Assembly: GCA_001564255.1 (NCBI GenBank)
Contig: LKNC01000013.1
Span: 1 to 19,824 of the forward strand
Reading direction: 5' to 3'
Length of the DNA: 19,824 bases
DNA from: Natrialbaceae archaeon Tc-Br11_E2g1
GTDB lineage: Archaea > Halobacteriota > Halobacteria > Halobacteriales > Natrialbaceae
Shown here: positions 1-6,673 of the stretch, one piece after another
Position numbering within the stretch: position 1 is the stretch's first letter
How the letters are laid out: each line of letters starts with the position of its first letter
Position numbers and translations under genes: made by a program
The notes under the pieces: generated by a model
The model's database searches: none
What the model was told of the DNA's origin: nothing
Seen by the model: the letters and a program-made list of their open reading frames with translations, nothing else

Positions 1-132
1 GACGACCACGACGACGCCGACGCCACGGCGAGTGCGGGGCGTATCGTCACCGTCGACGATCCCAGCGAGGTCGAAGGGAGTTGCAACGGCGACTGTGACA
101 CCGCCTATAGACTGGTCGTGAGGGTGTGGTAA
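1..132 (+). CDS. C-terminal tail of a pilin-cluster protein (5' end outside window)
   Basis: The first 44 codons are open in frame 1 and end at TAA (130-132), giving the last 43 residues of a protein that begins upstream of the window. The tail is acidic at first (Asp/His-rich) and contains two cysteines four residues apart. It ends in a beta-strand-like stretch with the final residues RLVVRVW, much like the end of the next protein (EVRVIVW). The next start codon lies only two bases after the stop, so this gene is very probably the preceding member of the same operon and of a related family. By position it could be another small pseudopilin-like protein (in haloarchaeal genomes such cassettes are catalogued as numbered DUF families). 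The fragment is too short to assign a function. Confidence 0.7.
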   Translation, partial: DDHDDADATASAGRIVTVDDPSEVEGSCNGDCDTAYRLVVRVW

Positions 133-134
133 CG

Positions 135-770
135 ATGAGAAAAGACACAACAGCCGACACGGAACGCGGCCAGGCACACACCCTCGAGGGCTTTATCGGC
201 GCGATGGTAGTCCTGATGGCTGTGCTCTTTGCCGTCCAGTCGGTCGTCATCACACCAACGACCGGCGGGGCGGTCGACCGGACCGTCCAGTCACAGCTTC
301 AAACGGAAGCCCAGGACGCACTCGTCGTCGCCGACTCCGAGGGGGACCTCTCGGAGATGGTCAGATACTGGAACGTCACCGACGACGAGGTCACGTTCGC
401 GAACGCCACTGCGCCGGGTGATGGGGAATACACGACCGACGAGTTCCAGTCGGAGTGGGAACTCGGGACGATCCTAGGCGAGCGGTTCGGATCGCAAGGA
501 CAGAACTACAACGTACGCCTCGTCAGCCAGGACGGGAGCGAACCCGTAGATCTGGTCTACCAGGGTCAACCGTCCTCGAGTGCGTTCACCGCGAGTTACA
601 CCGTCACGCTGTACGAGGATCAACACCTGACCGCGCCAGGGAACGAACAGTACACACTCGAGGAAGCCGCGGAGGAAGCCAGTGAAGACGGCGTGGAAGG
701 CCCACCGATCGAGAACGTGGGTGATGGCCCCGTCTACAACGTCGTCGAAGTGCGGGTGATCGTATGGTAG
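135..770 (+). CDS. Pilin-like membrane-anchored protein (resembles DUF7288)
   Basis: A 211-residue protein. I chose ATG 135, two bases after the upstream stop; GTG 126 would add only three residues and overlap the preceding gene. The N-terminus has charged residues, then R11-G12 followed by QAHTLEGF and about 20 hydrophobic residues. This fits a type IV prepilin/class III signal peptide cleaved after Gly12, with a glutamate at +6 as in many prepilins. The rest is an acidic, strand-rich ectodomain ending in EVRVIVW. The pattern 'RGQAHTLEGF..VVTPTTGG' recalls the haloarchaeal DUF7288 group; that is from memory. The stop codon overlaps the next start (ATGGTAG), so translation is coupled. Likely role, by inference: a minor pilin or pseudopilin of a type IV pilus or secretion machine, exposed at the outer face of the membrane. 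No catalytic motif is visible. Confidence 0.75.
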   Translation: MRKDTTADTERGQAHTLEGFIGAMVVLMAVLFAVQSVVITPTTGGAVDRTVQSQLQTEAQDALVVADSEGDLSEMVRYWNVTDDEVTFANATAPGDGEYTTDEFQSEWELGTILGERFGSQGQNYNVRLVSQDGSEPVDLVYQGQPSSSAFTASYTVTLYEDQHLTAPGNEQYTLEEAAEEASEDGVEGPPIENVGDGPVYNVVEVRVIVW

Positions 771-1624
771 GCGATCGACGCGACCGGGGACAGCTGTTGC
801 TCGTCGGCGCGGTCGCAATCGCTTTCATCATCCTCGGCGTAGTCGTCGTCTTCAACGGCGTCCTCTACACCCAAACGATTTCGGCCGGTGACTCCGTCGA
901 ACAGGTAGACGACGTGAGTACCGCAGAGCGCGAACTCGCGAGCGGTATTCAGGGGGTCGTCCAGCGGACGAACGTAAACGAGAGTGCAGACTGGGAGGCG
1001 TCGGTGCTGACCTACGTGGGTGACTATCGGAACGCGAGTGCCGACAGTCGTCCGGTCATCTCGAATGTCTCCGAAGTCTCGAAAAACGAGTCGGCGAACG
1101 CGACGAGAGCCGACCTGCAGAACGCGACAGTGTTCGACTCGAGTGATCGAAACTCGAGTGAAGTCGGGCACTTCGCACTCGAGGTCGATCCCGGCAGTGA
1201 CCGTGTCAACGTTTCGGTGAACGAGACGGACGGGCCGGAGACGAACCTGACCATAGAACCGAACGAGGACGAGGACGAGTTCGTACTCTCCGGAGACGGT
1301 ATCGACTGTACCGTTGACAGCGATCGAACGGTTCGTGTCGACCTCGTCTCGGGGGCGATCAACGCTTCGGGTAATTGCAGTCCAGAGGATCTCAGACTCG
1401 TCGACCCCGACGCGGAGTACGACGACATCGAACTCGAGTCGGACGGAGACTCCGAAGGCCAGTACGAACTCGTCGCCAGAGGCGAGGATGGCCTTACCGG
1501 CGACAATGGTGTCCCCGACGGTCACTCGGCCGTCTGGTCCGTCGACATCAGCTACACCTACGACTCGAGTGACGTCACCTACGAACGGGAACTGACGGTT
1601 CCGATCTACGGTGATCGACCGTGA
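764..1624 (+). CDS. Pilin-like protein with many N-glycosylation sequons (resembles DUF7261)
   Basis: A 286-residue protein. ATG 764 overlaps the upstream stop by seven bases. The N-terminus reads DRGQLLLVG and continues as a single hydrophobic helix to about residue 38, so Arg8-Gly9 could be a prepilin peptidase site. The long acidic ectodomain contains twelve N-x-S/T sequons by my count, six of them within about 45 residues (roughly 88-132). It also contains two cysteines (in DCTVDS and GNCSPE) that could form a disulphide. The 'RGQLLLVGAVAIAF' start resembles the haloarchaeal DUF7261 group (recalled, not searched). It sits in the middle of the coupled cassette; its stop overlaps the next GTG start. 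Inferred role: a surface-exposed, heavily glycosylated pseudopilin or pilus-associated subunit. Confidence 0.75.
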   Translation: MVGDRRDRGQLLLVGAVAIAFIILGVVVVFNGVLYTQTISAGDSVEQVDDVSTAERELASGIQGVVQRTNVNESADWEASVLTYVGDYRNASADSRPVISNVSEVSKNESANATRADLQNATVFDSSDRNSSEVGHFALEVDPGSDRVNVSVNETDGPETNLTIEPNEDEDEFVLSGDGIDCTVDSDRTVRVDLVSGAINASGNCSPEDLRLVDPDAEYDDIELESDGDSEGQYELVARGEDGLTGDNGVPDGHSAVWSVDISYTYDSSDVTYERELTVPIYGDRP

Positions 1625-2094
1625 CTCGACGATTCCACACGGACGACCGTGGCGTCTCGATCGCCGTCTCCCACATCATGACGATCGCGATCACGGCGAT
1701 CCTGATAAGCGGGTTGATGTTCGGGGCAGGGTCGCTCCTCGAGGGCGAGAAAGACCGAAGCGCCGGCCAGTCACTCGAGACGATCGGCGAAGGGCTCTCG
1801 GGGGAGATCTCGAGTGTCGATCGACTCGCAGACGAGGAGACCGAGACACTGAGAGTGACGGTCGATCACCCACAGAGGGTGTCGGGATCACAGTACACGA
1901 TCGACCTCGAGGACGGCGACTGTTCGGCACCGCTGGTCGACGGCCAGTGTCTGGTACTCACCTCACACGGCGGCGACGTCGAGGTCGGCGTTCCGGTAAA
2001 CGCGAGCGCCGACCTCGAGGGATCGGTGACGGGTGGCACGCTCGTGATCGAGTACGACGAGGGAACGATCAGCCTCGAGGGTGATCCACGATGA
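1621..2094 (+). CDS. Small pilin-like protein (resembles DUF7266)
   Basis: A 157-residue protein starting with GTG at 1621, which overlaps the previous TGA (GTGA). No in-frame ATG occurs before the hydrophobic segment, and the overlap matches the coupling seen along the cassette. The N-terminus is TDDRGVSIAVSHIM followed by an Ile/Ala-rich helix to about residue 38. Arg10-Gly11 before VSIAVSH is a good prepilin-type processing site. The soluble part is acidic and strand-rich, with two cysteines (DGDCSAP, GQCLVL) ten residues apart. The 'RGVS.AVSH' pattern recalls DUF7266 of haloarchaea. Its stop overlaps the next start by four bases. Probably a minor pseudopilin working with its neighbours; there is no direct evidence for the substrate or surface structure. 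Confidence 0.75.
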   Translation: MTRRFHTDDRGVSIAVSHIMTIAITAILISGLMFGAGSLLEGEKDRSAGQSLETIGEGLSGEISSVDRLADEETETLRVTVDHPQRVSGSQYTIDLEDGDCSAPLVDGQCLVLTSHGGDVEVGVPVNASADLEGSVTGGTLVIEYDEGTISLEGDPR

Positions 2095-2807
2095 GCGGTG
2101 ACGACCGGGCGGTCAGTGACCTGATCGCGTTCGTGCTCGTGTTCGCCGTCGTCATCGGCTCGGTCGGGCTCATCTCGGTGACGGCGTTCAGTTCGATGGA
2201 GAGTCTCCAGGAAGACGAGCAGATGCAAAACGCCGAACGCGGGATGGGCGCACTCGCTGACAACTTCAACGACGTCCTCCGCTATGACGCCATCGAGGAA
2301 CGCTCTGGCGAACTCTCGCTTCGGGAGGGGACCGTCAGGACCAGGAGTGGGGGCCCAACGGCAAACGTCACCGTCTACTACGGCGGTAGGTCCGACAGCT
2401 ACGAAACCACCCTCGGACGGTTCACCTACGACCGCGGGGGGACCACCATCGCCTACGAGGGCGGTGGCGTCTTCCGCGGTGAAGAGGGCGGCGGGGATAT
2501 CGACTTCGAGCGCCCGCAGTTGAACTGCAACGCCGACGGGGCTGCCGTGGTCTCGCTCGTGGCGGTCGACGCCGACGATCGGGCCCTCCAGAGCCCCGAC
2601 GGCCAGGAGTTTACCGTCGTCGAGGACCGAGACGGTCGTGAGGTACGGACGTTCACCGAGGACGTCGAGAACGTCACCGTCACCGTTGAAGATACCGACT
2701 TCGAGAACGGATGGGAGTCGACACTCGACCGCGGTGACTGGGACGACGGAACCTGCGAGGCCGACCGCGTGACCGTCCGGATCGTCGTCGTCGACCTCGA
2801 GTTCTAA
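2091..2807 (+). CDS. Pilin-like protein, last gene of the cassette (resembles DUF7289)
   Basis: A 238-residue protein; ATG 2091 overlaps the upstream TGA (ATGA). The first residues SGDDRAVSDLIAFVLV match the common haloarchaeal pilin start 'DDRAVSxxI', with cleavage expected after Ala7. One hydrophobic helix extends to about residue 30. A conserved-looking segment (NAERGMGALADNFNDV) follows, and then a strand-rich, Gly- and Asp-rich ectodomain with cysteines in LNCNADG and GTCEADR. It resembles the DUF7289 group from memory. It ends 41 bases before a convergent gene, with a perfect hairpin between them. Of the four complete proteins this has the most pilin-like signal, so it could be the major subunit of the cassette, but its size and position fit a minor pseudopilin equally well. 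Confidence 0.75.
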   Translation: MSGDDRAVSDLIAFVLVFAVVIGSVGLISVTAFSSMESLQEDEQMQNAERGMGALADNFNDVLRYDAIEERSGELSLREGTVRTRSGGPTANVTVYYGGRSDSYETTLGRFTYDRGGTTIAYEGGGVFRGEEGGGDIDFERPQLNCNADGAAVVSLVAVDADDRALQSPDGQEFTVVEDRDGREVRTFTEDVENVTVTVEDTDFENGWESTLDRGDWDDGTCEADRVTVRIVVVDLEF

Positions 2808-2824
2808 AGGGAACAGCGAGAGTT

Positions 2825-2844
2825 CCACGGGTCCCGACCCGTGG
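2825..2844. terminator. Perfect 8-bp hairpin between convergent genes
   Basis: CCACGGGT and ACCCGTGG are perfect complements around a CCCG loop. The hairpin lies between the stop of the + strand pilin-like cassette (2807) and the stop of the - strand gene (2849). Its position suggests a shared 3'-end or transcription termination/processing element. It is followed on the + strand only by TCGTTT, so there is no long T-run as in typical archaeal terminators. Confidence 0.5.
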
Positions 2845-2848
2845 TCGT

Positions 2849-3880
2849 TTACCTCCCCCAGTCGCCGGTCACCATCGCCCGCAGACCCGCCCGGTCGGCC
2901 ATCGCGACGACCCGGCGTGCCAGTTCGTCGGCGTCGCCGTCGGTGTTGAGATAGAGGCCGTTCGGGAGTTCGCGGAACGCGGGCATCGGCGAGCCGTCGG
3001 CGAGGGTCGGCGTGTCATTGAGGACGGTGGTTCCGTCGTCGGGCCAGGGGGTTCGGACCCCGGTGAGGCCACGTTCGAAGAGATACCGTGTGGCTTCGGC
3101 CAGCGCGTCCTCGGGGTTCGAGTGGCCGACGGCCCCGATCGATCCGCGATCGGCGAAAAACCTGACGACGTACTCGCCATCGCCGTCCTCGGCGTCGGTC
3201 GACGGTGGGTCGTTCGTTCCGTCGGTCGTCGACTCCTCGATCGTAGGGTCGTCGCAGTCGCTGTCGTCGATACCGTCCGTCAGTGCCCTCTGAAGGTGAT
3301 CGAGAAACCCCTCGGTTACCGCTCGAAACTCCGAACGGAGGCGCTCACCGGCGACCGCCGTCAGTTCGTCGGTTATCCTCCCGGCGAGTGGCTCCCGGTC
3401 GATGGCGAGCCGTCGTGAGGCCACCGACCGCGGCTCGTCCTCGAGACGGCACTCGAGTTCGTCTTTCGAAAAGCGCGTCAGTTCGTCGGCGTACTCGGGA
3501 AGGTCCGCGAGTCGACACTCGAGGTGGTCCTCGCCGGCCGCGAGTGCGACAGTCGCCCCGTCCGTGTAGATCGCCCTGTCGACGCCCGTCTGGGCCATTA
3601 CGGTCCGGACGTTCCGCGCACGGTCGGCCTCGAGGCCGGCCCGGTAGGGTTCGACGGCGACGAGAACCGCCGGGGTAGACGCCGCCGACAGGACGTACTC
3701 GAGACGACAGTTCCCGACCTGTAGGTCCTCCCGACACGTTTCCGATCGGACGTCCCAGCCGAGGACGGCGAGAAACGGGTCGACGAGCCACGACCTGGTC
3801 TCCGTACGGGAGGTCGGTGGCGTAGCGTCTCCTAAAGCCTGTGAGCGGTCGACGAACGCACGGAGAGCGGTCGAGTCCAT
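2849..3880 (-). CDS. HsdR N-terminal-like protein with a degenerate nuclease fold
   Basis: A 343-residue acidic protein; ATG 3880 follows a TATA-like box by about 27 nt. Residues about 28-110 look like the N-terminal domain of type I restriction enzyme R subunits and related archaeal proteins: 'SWLVDPFLAVLGWDV', then LEYVL and VLVAVEPYRAGL, where active enzymes carry a D...ExK pair. Here the Asp is Glu and the Lys is Tyr, so nuclease activity is unlikely. A low-complexity acidic stretch (about 205-235) leads to a C-terminal domain with VVRFFADRGSIGAVGH and LNDTP.LADGSPM...NGLYLNT, a type of segment I associate with small archaeal HsdR-N-containing proteins. It stands alone, divergent from the transducer gene. 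No methylase or specificity gene is adjacent, so it is not a complete restriction system here. Confidence 0.7.
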   Translation of the reverse strand: MDSTALRAFVDRSQALGDATPPTSRTETRSWLVDPFLAVLGWDVRSETCREDLQVGNCRLEYVLSAASTPAVLVAVEPYRAGLEADRARNVRTVMAQTGVDRAIYTDGATVALAAGEDHLECRLADLPEYADELTRFSKDELECRLEDEPRSVASRRLAIDREPLAGRITDELTAVAGERLRSEFRAVTEGFLDHLQRALTDGIDDSDCDDPTIEESTTDGTNDPPSTDAEDGDGEYVVRFFADRGSIGAVGHSNPEDALAEATRYLFERGLTGVRTPWPDDGTTVLNDTPTLADGSPMPAFRELPNGLYLNTDGDADELARRVVAMADRAGLRAMVTGDWGR

Positions 3881-3904
3881 GTGATCCGAACGGTCCGTTC
3901 TACC

Positions 3905-3910
3905 TTATGT
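3905..3910 (-). promoter_or_regulatory. TATA-like box for the HsdR-N-like gene
   Basis: On the - strand the sequence ACATAAGG is centred about 27 nt before ATG 3880. This matches the spacing for a leaderless haloarchaeal transcript. A second A+T patch (TTTATC, about 3925-3930) lies further upstream. Confidence 0.4.
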
Positions 3911-3949
3911 GTCATCGGTGGGTCGATAAATGTAGTTCGAACCGGCGTG

Positions 3950-3984
3950 TTCTCAACACTGATAATCGAGGGAGAGGTTTTATT
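3950..3984 (+). promoter_or_regulatory. Transducer gene promoter with dyad operator (shared with cheY)
   Basis: A near-perfect dyad TTCTCA-ACAC-TGATAA (3950-3965) is followed by TCGAG (3966-3970), eight bases, then TTTAT (3979-3983, within TTTTATT). The TATA-like box is about 27 nt before ATG 4010, which fits a leaderless mRNA. The same ordered elements with the same spacing occur upstream of cheY, so this is a candidate binding site for a common regulator. Confidence 0.6.
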
Positions 3985-4009
3985 GCCGGAGAGGGGCGTT
4001 TCTACCAGT

Positions 4010-5860
4010 ATGCTAGGGCCGCTTCGACTAGTAGTACCTAAATTTATCAGGCGGCGGTACGCGTTGAAAGTCGTTCTGGCGTTGCTCGTCCCCGGACTCG
4101 TCGTGGGGGCGGTCTGGTACGCCGGAACGGACTTCATCGGTGAGGGGATCGATCAGGCATACGTCTCACTGGCTGGGGGCGTCCTCGTCCTGTTCGTTGG
4201 AGTGATCATCGGTCAGAGTACCTCGCGATCGGTAAACCGGCTCAGGGGGAAAGCCGAGCGGATGGAAGAGGGCGACCTCGACGTCGACTTCGAGACCGCC
4301 CGGATAGACAGCGTCGGGCAGCTCTACGCCGACTTCGCGAACATGCGTGACTCCCTGCGAGAACAGATCCAGGAAGCACAGAACGCCCGCGAAGAAGCCG
4401 AACGGGCGCGTAAAGAGGCCGAAGAGGTGAACCTCGACCTCGAAACGAAAGCCGACGAGTACCGGGACGTCATGCGTGCCTGTGCTCGCGGTGATTTCAC
4501 AGCACGGATGAATCCCGACACCGACAACGAGGCGATGGCCGAGATCGCCGAGGAGTTCAACTCGATGATCGGGGAGATCGAACGGACGACGGAACTGCTC
4601 AAGTCCTTCGCAAACGACGTCGCGAACACGTCCCAACACGTCACCGCCAGTTCGAGAGAGGTCAAATCGGCCTCCGGGCAGGTCACCGAATCGGTCCAGT
4701 CGATCGCCGACGGAGCCGACGAACAAAACGAGAAGTTCCAGTCGGTAAACCACGAGATGAACGATCTCTCGACGAGGACCGAGGAGATCGCCGCTTCCTC
4801 GAACGAGGTCGCGGAGATCTCCGAACGAACCGAACAGGCCGGCAAGCGCGGCCGAAAAGCTGCCAACGCGGCAATCGAAGGGATGAACGAGATCGAGACC
4901 GAGGCCGAGGCCGCAGTCGAGGAGATCGAACGTCTAGAAGAGGAGATGGAACAGATCGACGCCCTCCTCGAGTTCATCGCGGAAGTCGCCGACCAGACCA
5001 ACATGCTCGCACTAAACGCCAACATCGAGGCCGCACGATCGGCTGAGTCCGGCGAAGGGTTCTCGGCGGTCGCCGGCGAGGTCAAAGAGCTCGCCGCGGA
5101 GACAAAGGACACTGCCGAGGACATCGAGTGGCGCCTAGAGCGGATCCAGAACCAGACCGAACGGACGGCCTCGGAGGTCCAGATGACGAGCGAACACGTC
5201 TCCGAACACCGCCAGTCGGTCGAACGCGCCGTCGACGCTCTAGACGAGATTGCCCGTTACGCCGAGGAGACAAACACCGGCGTCCAGGAAATTTCGGGGA
5301 CGAGCGAACAGCAGGCCGCATCGACACAGCAGGTGGTCTCGATGGTCGACGAGGCAGCGATAATCTCCGAACGGACCTCCGCAGCCAGCGAGGACGTCGT
5401 GGCTGCAGCCGAAGAACAGACCTCAGCACTGACGGAGGTGGCCGAGAGTGCGGGAACGCTCGCGGACCAGGCCGCCCAACTTACCGACGCTCTAGACCGG
5501 TTCGATACGGACGCCGGCGTTGTAGACGACTCACTCGAGGGCGACCACGACCCCGAACCAGTGACGGTCGACGTCGCCGACAGTGCCCCGGTCACGGCGG
5601 ATATCGACACTGAGGGCGAACAAACACCCACGGAAACGACCGACCGGAGAACCCAGGGGAGCGACGACTTCCACGTCGATCCCCTCGAAGAGGACAACAC
5701 CGACGACGAACGTGACGACCTCGGTCTCGCCGAGGACAGCCCGGTGGCACTCGGTGACGGTGAGCCCGGGGACGACGATGACAACGACGGGAAAGAACGG
5801 ACCGCCGAGGAAACCAAACCCGAGGAAGACGACGTGTTCACTTTCGGGGACGGGACGTAG
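4010..5860 (+). CDS. Methyl-accepting chemotaxis transducer, HtrI/HtrII-like, no extracellular domain
   Basis: A 616-residue protein. The frame is open from 3881, but ATG 4010 fits the TATA-like box 27 nt upstream and the usual 'RRRYALK' start before the first membrane helix. Order: TM1 about 20-39, a loop of only about 13 residues, TM2 about 53-69, HAMP 1 about 70-120, a coiled coil, HAMP 2 about 150-200, then the methyl-accepting signalling domain with hairpin tip DQTNMLALNANIEAARS near residue 330. The last 110 residues are an acidic tail with no CheR-tethering pentapeptide. Stretches such as GDLDVDFET and TDNEAM resemble sensory-rhodopsin transducer HtrII as I remember it. With no room for an outside sensor, it may sense through a partner membrane protein, the membrane state, or its cytoplasmic part. 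The gene opens with codons rare here (CTA, GTA, AGG) and holds six CTAG sites. Confidence 0.93.
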   Translation: MLGPLRLVVPKFIRRRYALKVVLALLVPGLVVGAVWYAGTDFIGEGIDQAYVSLAGGVLVLFVGVIIGQSTSRSVNRLRGKAERMEEGDLDVDFETARIDSVGQLYADFANMRDSLREQIQEAQNAREEAERARKEAEEVNLDLETKADEYRDVMRACARGDFTARMNPDTDNEAMAEIAEEFNSMIGEIERTTELLKSFANDVANTSQHVTASSREVKSASGQVTESVQSIADGADEQNEKFQSVNHEMNDLSTRTEEIAASSNEVAEISERTEQAGKRGRKAANAAIEGMNEIETEAEAAVEEIERLEEEMEQIDALLEFIAEVADQTNMLALNANIEAARSAESGEGFSAVAGEVKELAAETKDTAEDIEWRLERIQNQTERTASEVQMTSEHVSEHRQSVERAVDALDEIARYAEETNTGVQEISGTSEQQAASTQQVVSMVDEAAIISERTSAASEDVVAAAEEQTSALTEVAESAGTLADQAAQLTDALDRFDTDAGVVDDSLEGDHDPEPVTVDVADSAPVTADIDTEGEQTPTETTDRRTQGSDDFHVDPLEEDNTDDERDDLGLAEDSPVALGDGEPGDDDDNDGKERTAEETKPEEDDVFTFGDGT

Positions 5861-6673
5861 CTACAGCCCGTCGTCTCGCTGGTAGATCCGGAGCCGTCCG
5901 TCGTGGACGGAGAAGGCGGACTTGAGTGCCGGTGGAATCGTTTCGGCTTTTCCGATGACGAGATAGCCATCGGGTCGAAGCGCCTCGAGGATCGTCTCGA
6001 GCATCGTTTGTTTGTACTCGTTGTCGATGTAGATAAACAGGTTCCGACAGACGACGAGGTCGAACCCGGATTTCGGTGGATCGTTGATCAGGTCGTGGCG
6101 TTCGAAAGTAACGTTCTCCTGGACGCTCTCTCGAACCTGGAAACACTCCCCGTCCCGGTCGATGTACCGATCGTAGTTCGAAAGGAAGTCCAGTTCCTCG
6201 CCGATGTCGGTCGTACGCGACTCCTCGTAGACGCCGCGTCGAGCCGTCTCGAGGGCGTCGTCGCTGATGTCGGTTGCCAGGATCTCGACTGCCGATTCGT
6301 CGATCTTCCGGTCGTCGTGGGCGAGCATCGACAGTGAGTACGGCTCTCGACCGTCGGCACAGGGTGCACTCCAGACGTGGACGGTATGTTGGCTCGCCGA
6401 GAGGTCTCTGAGCACGTCACGGACCCCCTCCCAAACGTCCGGGTTTCGGAAGAAGCCAGTGACGTTGATACTCATCGAGTCGAGTAGCTCTTCTTGCTCT
6501 TCGGGACTTTCCCGGAGGAGGTCGAAGTACTCCCCGTAGGTGTCCGAACCCGTCCGGCGCATCCGCGATGAGATTCGTCGGTCGAGGTAACTATCGTTGT
6601 AGTGACTCGTTGCAAACGAGAGTTCATTCTCCACGTACCCGAGAAGCTCGGCAAACGTGTCCTCACCAGTCAA
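5861..6673 (-). CDS. cheR: Chemotaxis protein methyltransferase CheR
   Basis: A 270-residue S-adenosylmethionine-dependent methyltransferase that methylates glutamates on transducers. The N-terminal helical domain includes SINVTGFFRNPDVW (about 68-81). The SAM-binding core contains SAPCADGREPYSLSML (about 102-117, family form 'GEEPYS'), LATDISDDAL and VVCRNLFIYI. The start is TTG 6673, overlapping the cheD stop as TTGA. The next in-frame ATG is at residue 38, inside the conserved N-domain, and a GGAGTGA stretch lies about 7 nt upstream of the TTG. It is the last gene of the che operon. Its stop directly abuts the stop of the opposing transducer gene. The subdomain that binds a C-terminal pentapeptide in enterobacterial CheR looks short here, in keeping with the transducer lacking that peptide. 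Confidence 0.95.
   Translation of the reverse strand: MTGEDTFAELLGYVENELSFATSHYNDSYLDRRISSRMRRTGSDTYGEYFDLLRESPEEQEELLDSMSINVTGFFRNPDVWEGVRDVLRDLSASQHTVHVWSAPCADGREPYSLSMLAHDDRKIDESAVEILATDISDDALETARRGVYEESRTTDIGEELDFLSNYDRYIDRDGECFQVRESVQENVTFERHDLINDPPKSGFDLVVCRNLFIYIDNEYKQTMLETILEALRPDGYLVIGKAETIPPALKSAFSVHDGRLRIYQRDDGL

Noticed and set aside
3881..4009. Upstream extension of the transducer by 43 residues
   Set aside because: The extension contains the TATA-like box and operator, has no family similarity, and would put a second hydrophobic stretch before the known RRRYALK start.
3881..5860. A linked sensory rhodopsin gene for the HtrI/HtrII-like transducer
   Set aside because: No seven-helix opsin or retinal-lysine motif is present in any neighbouring frame.
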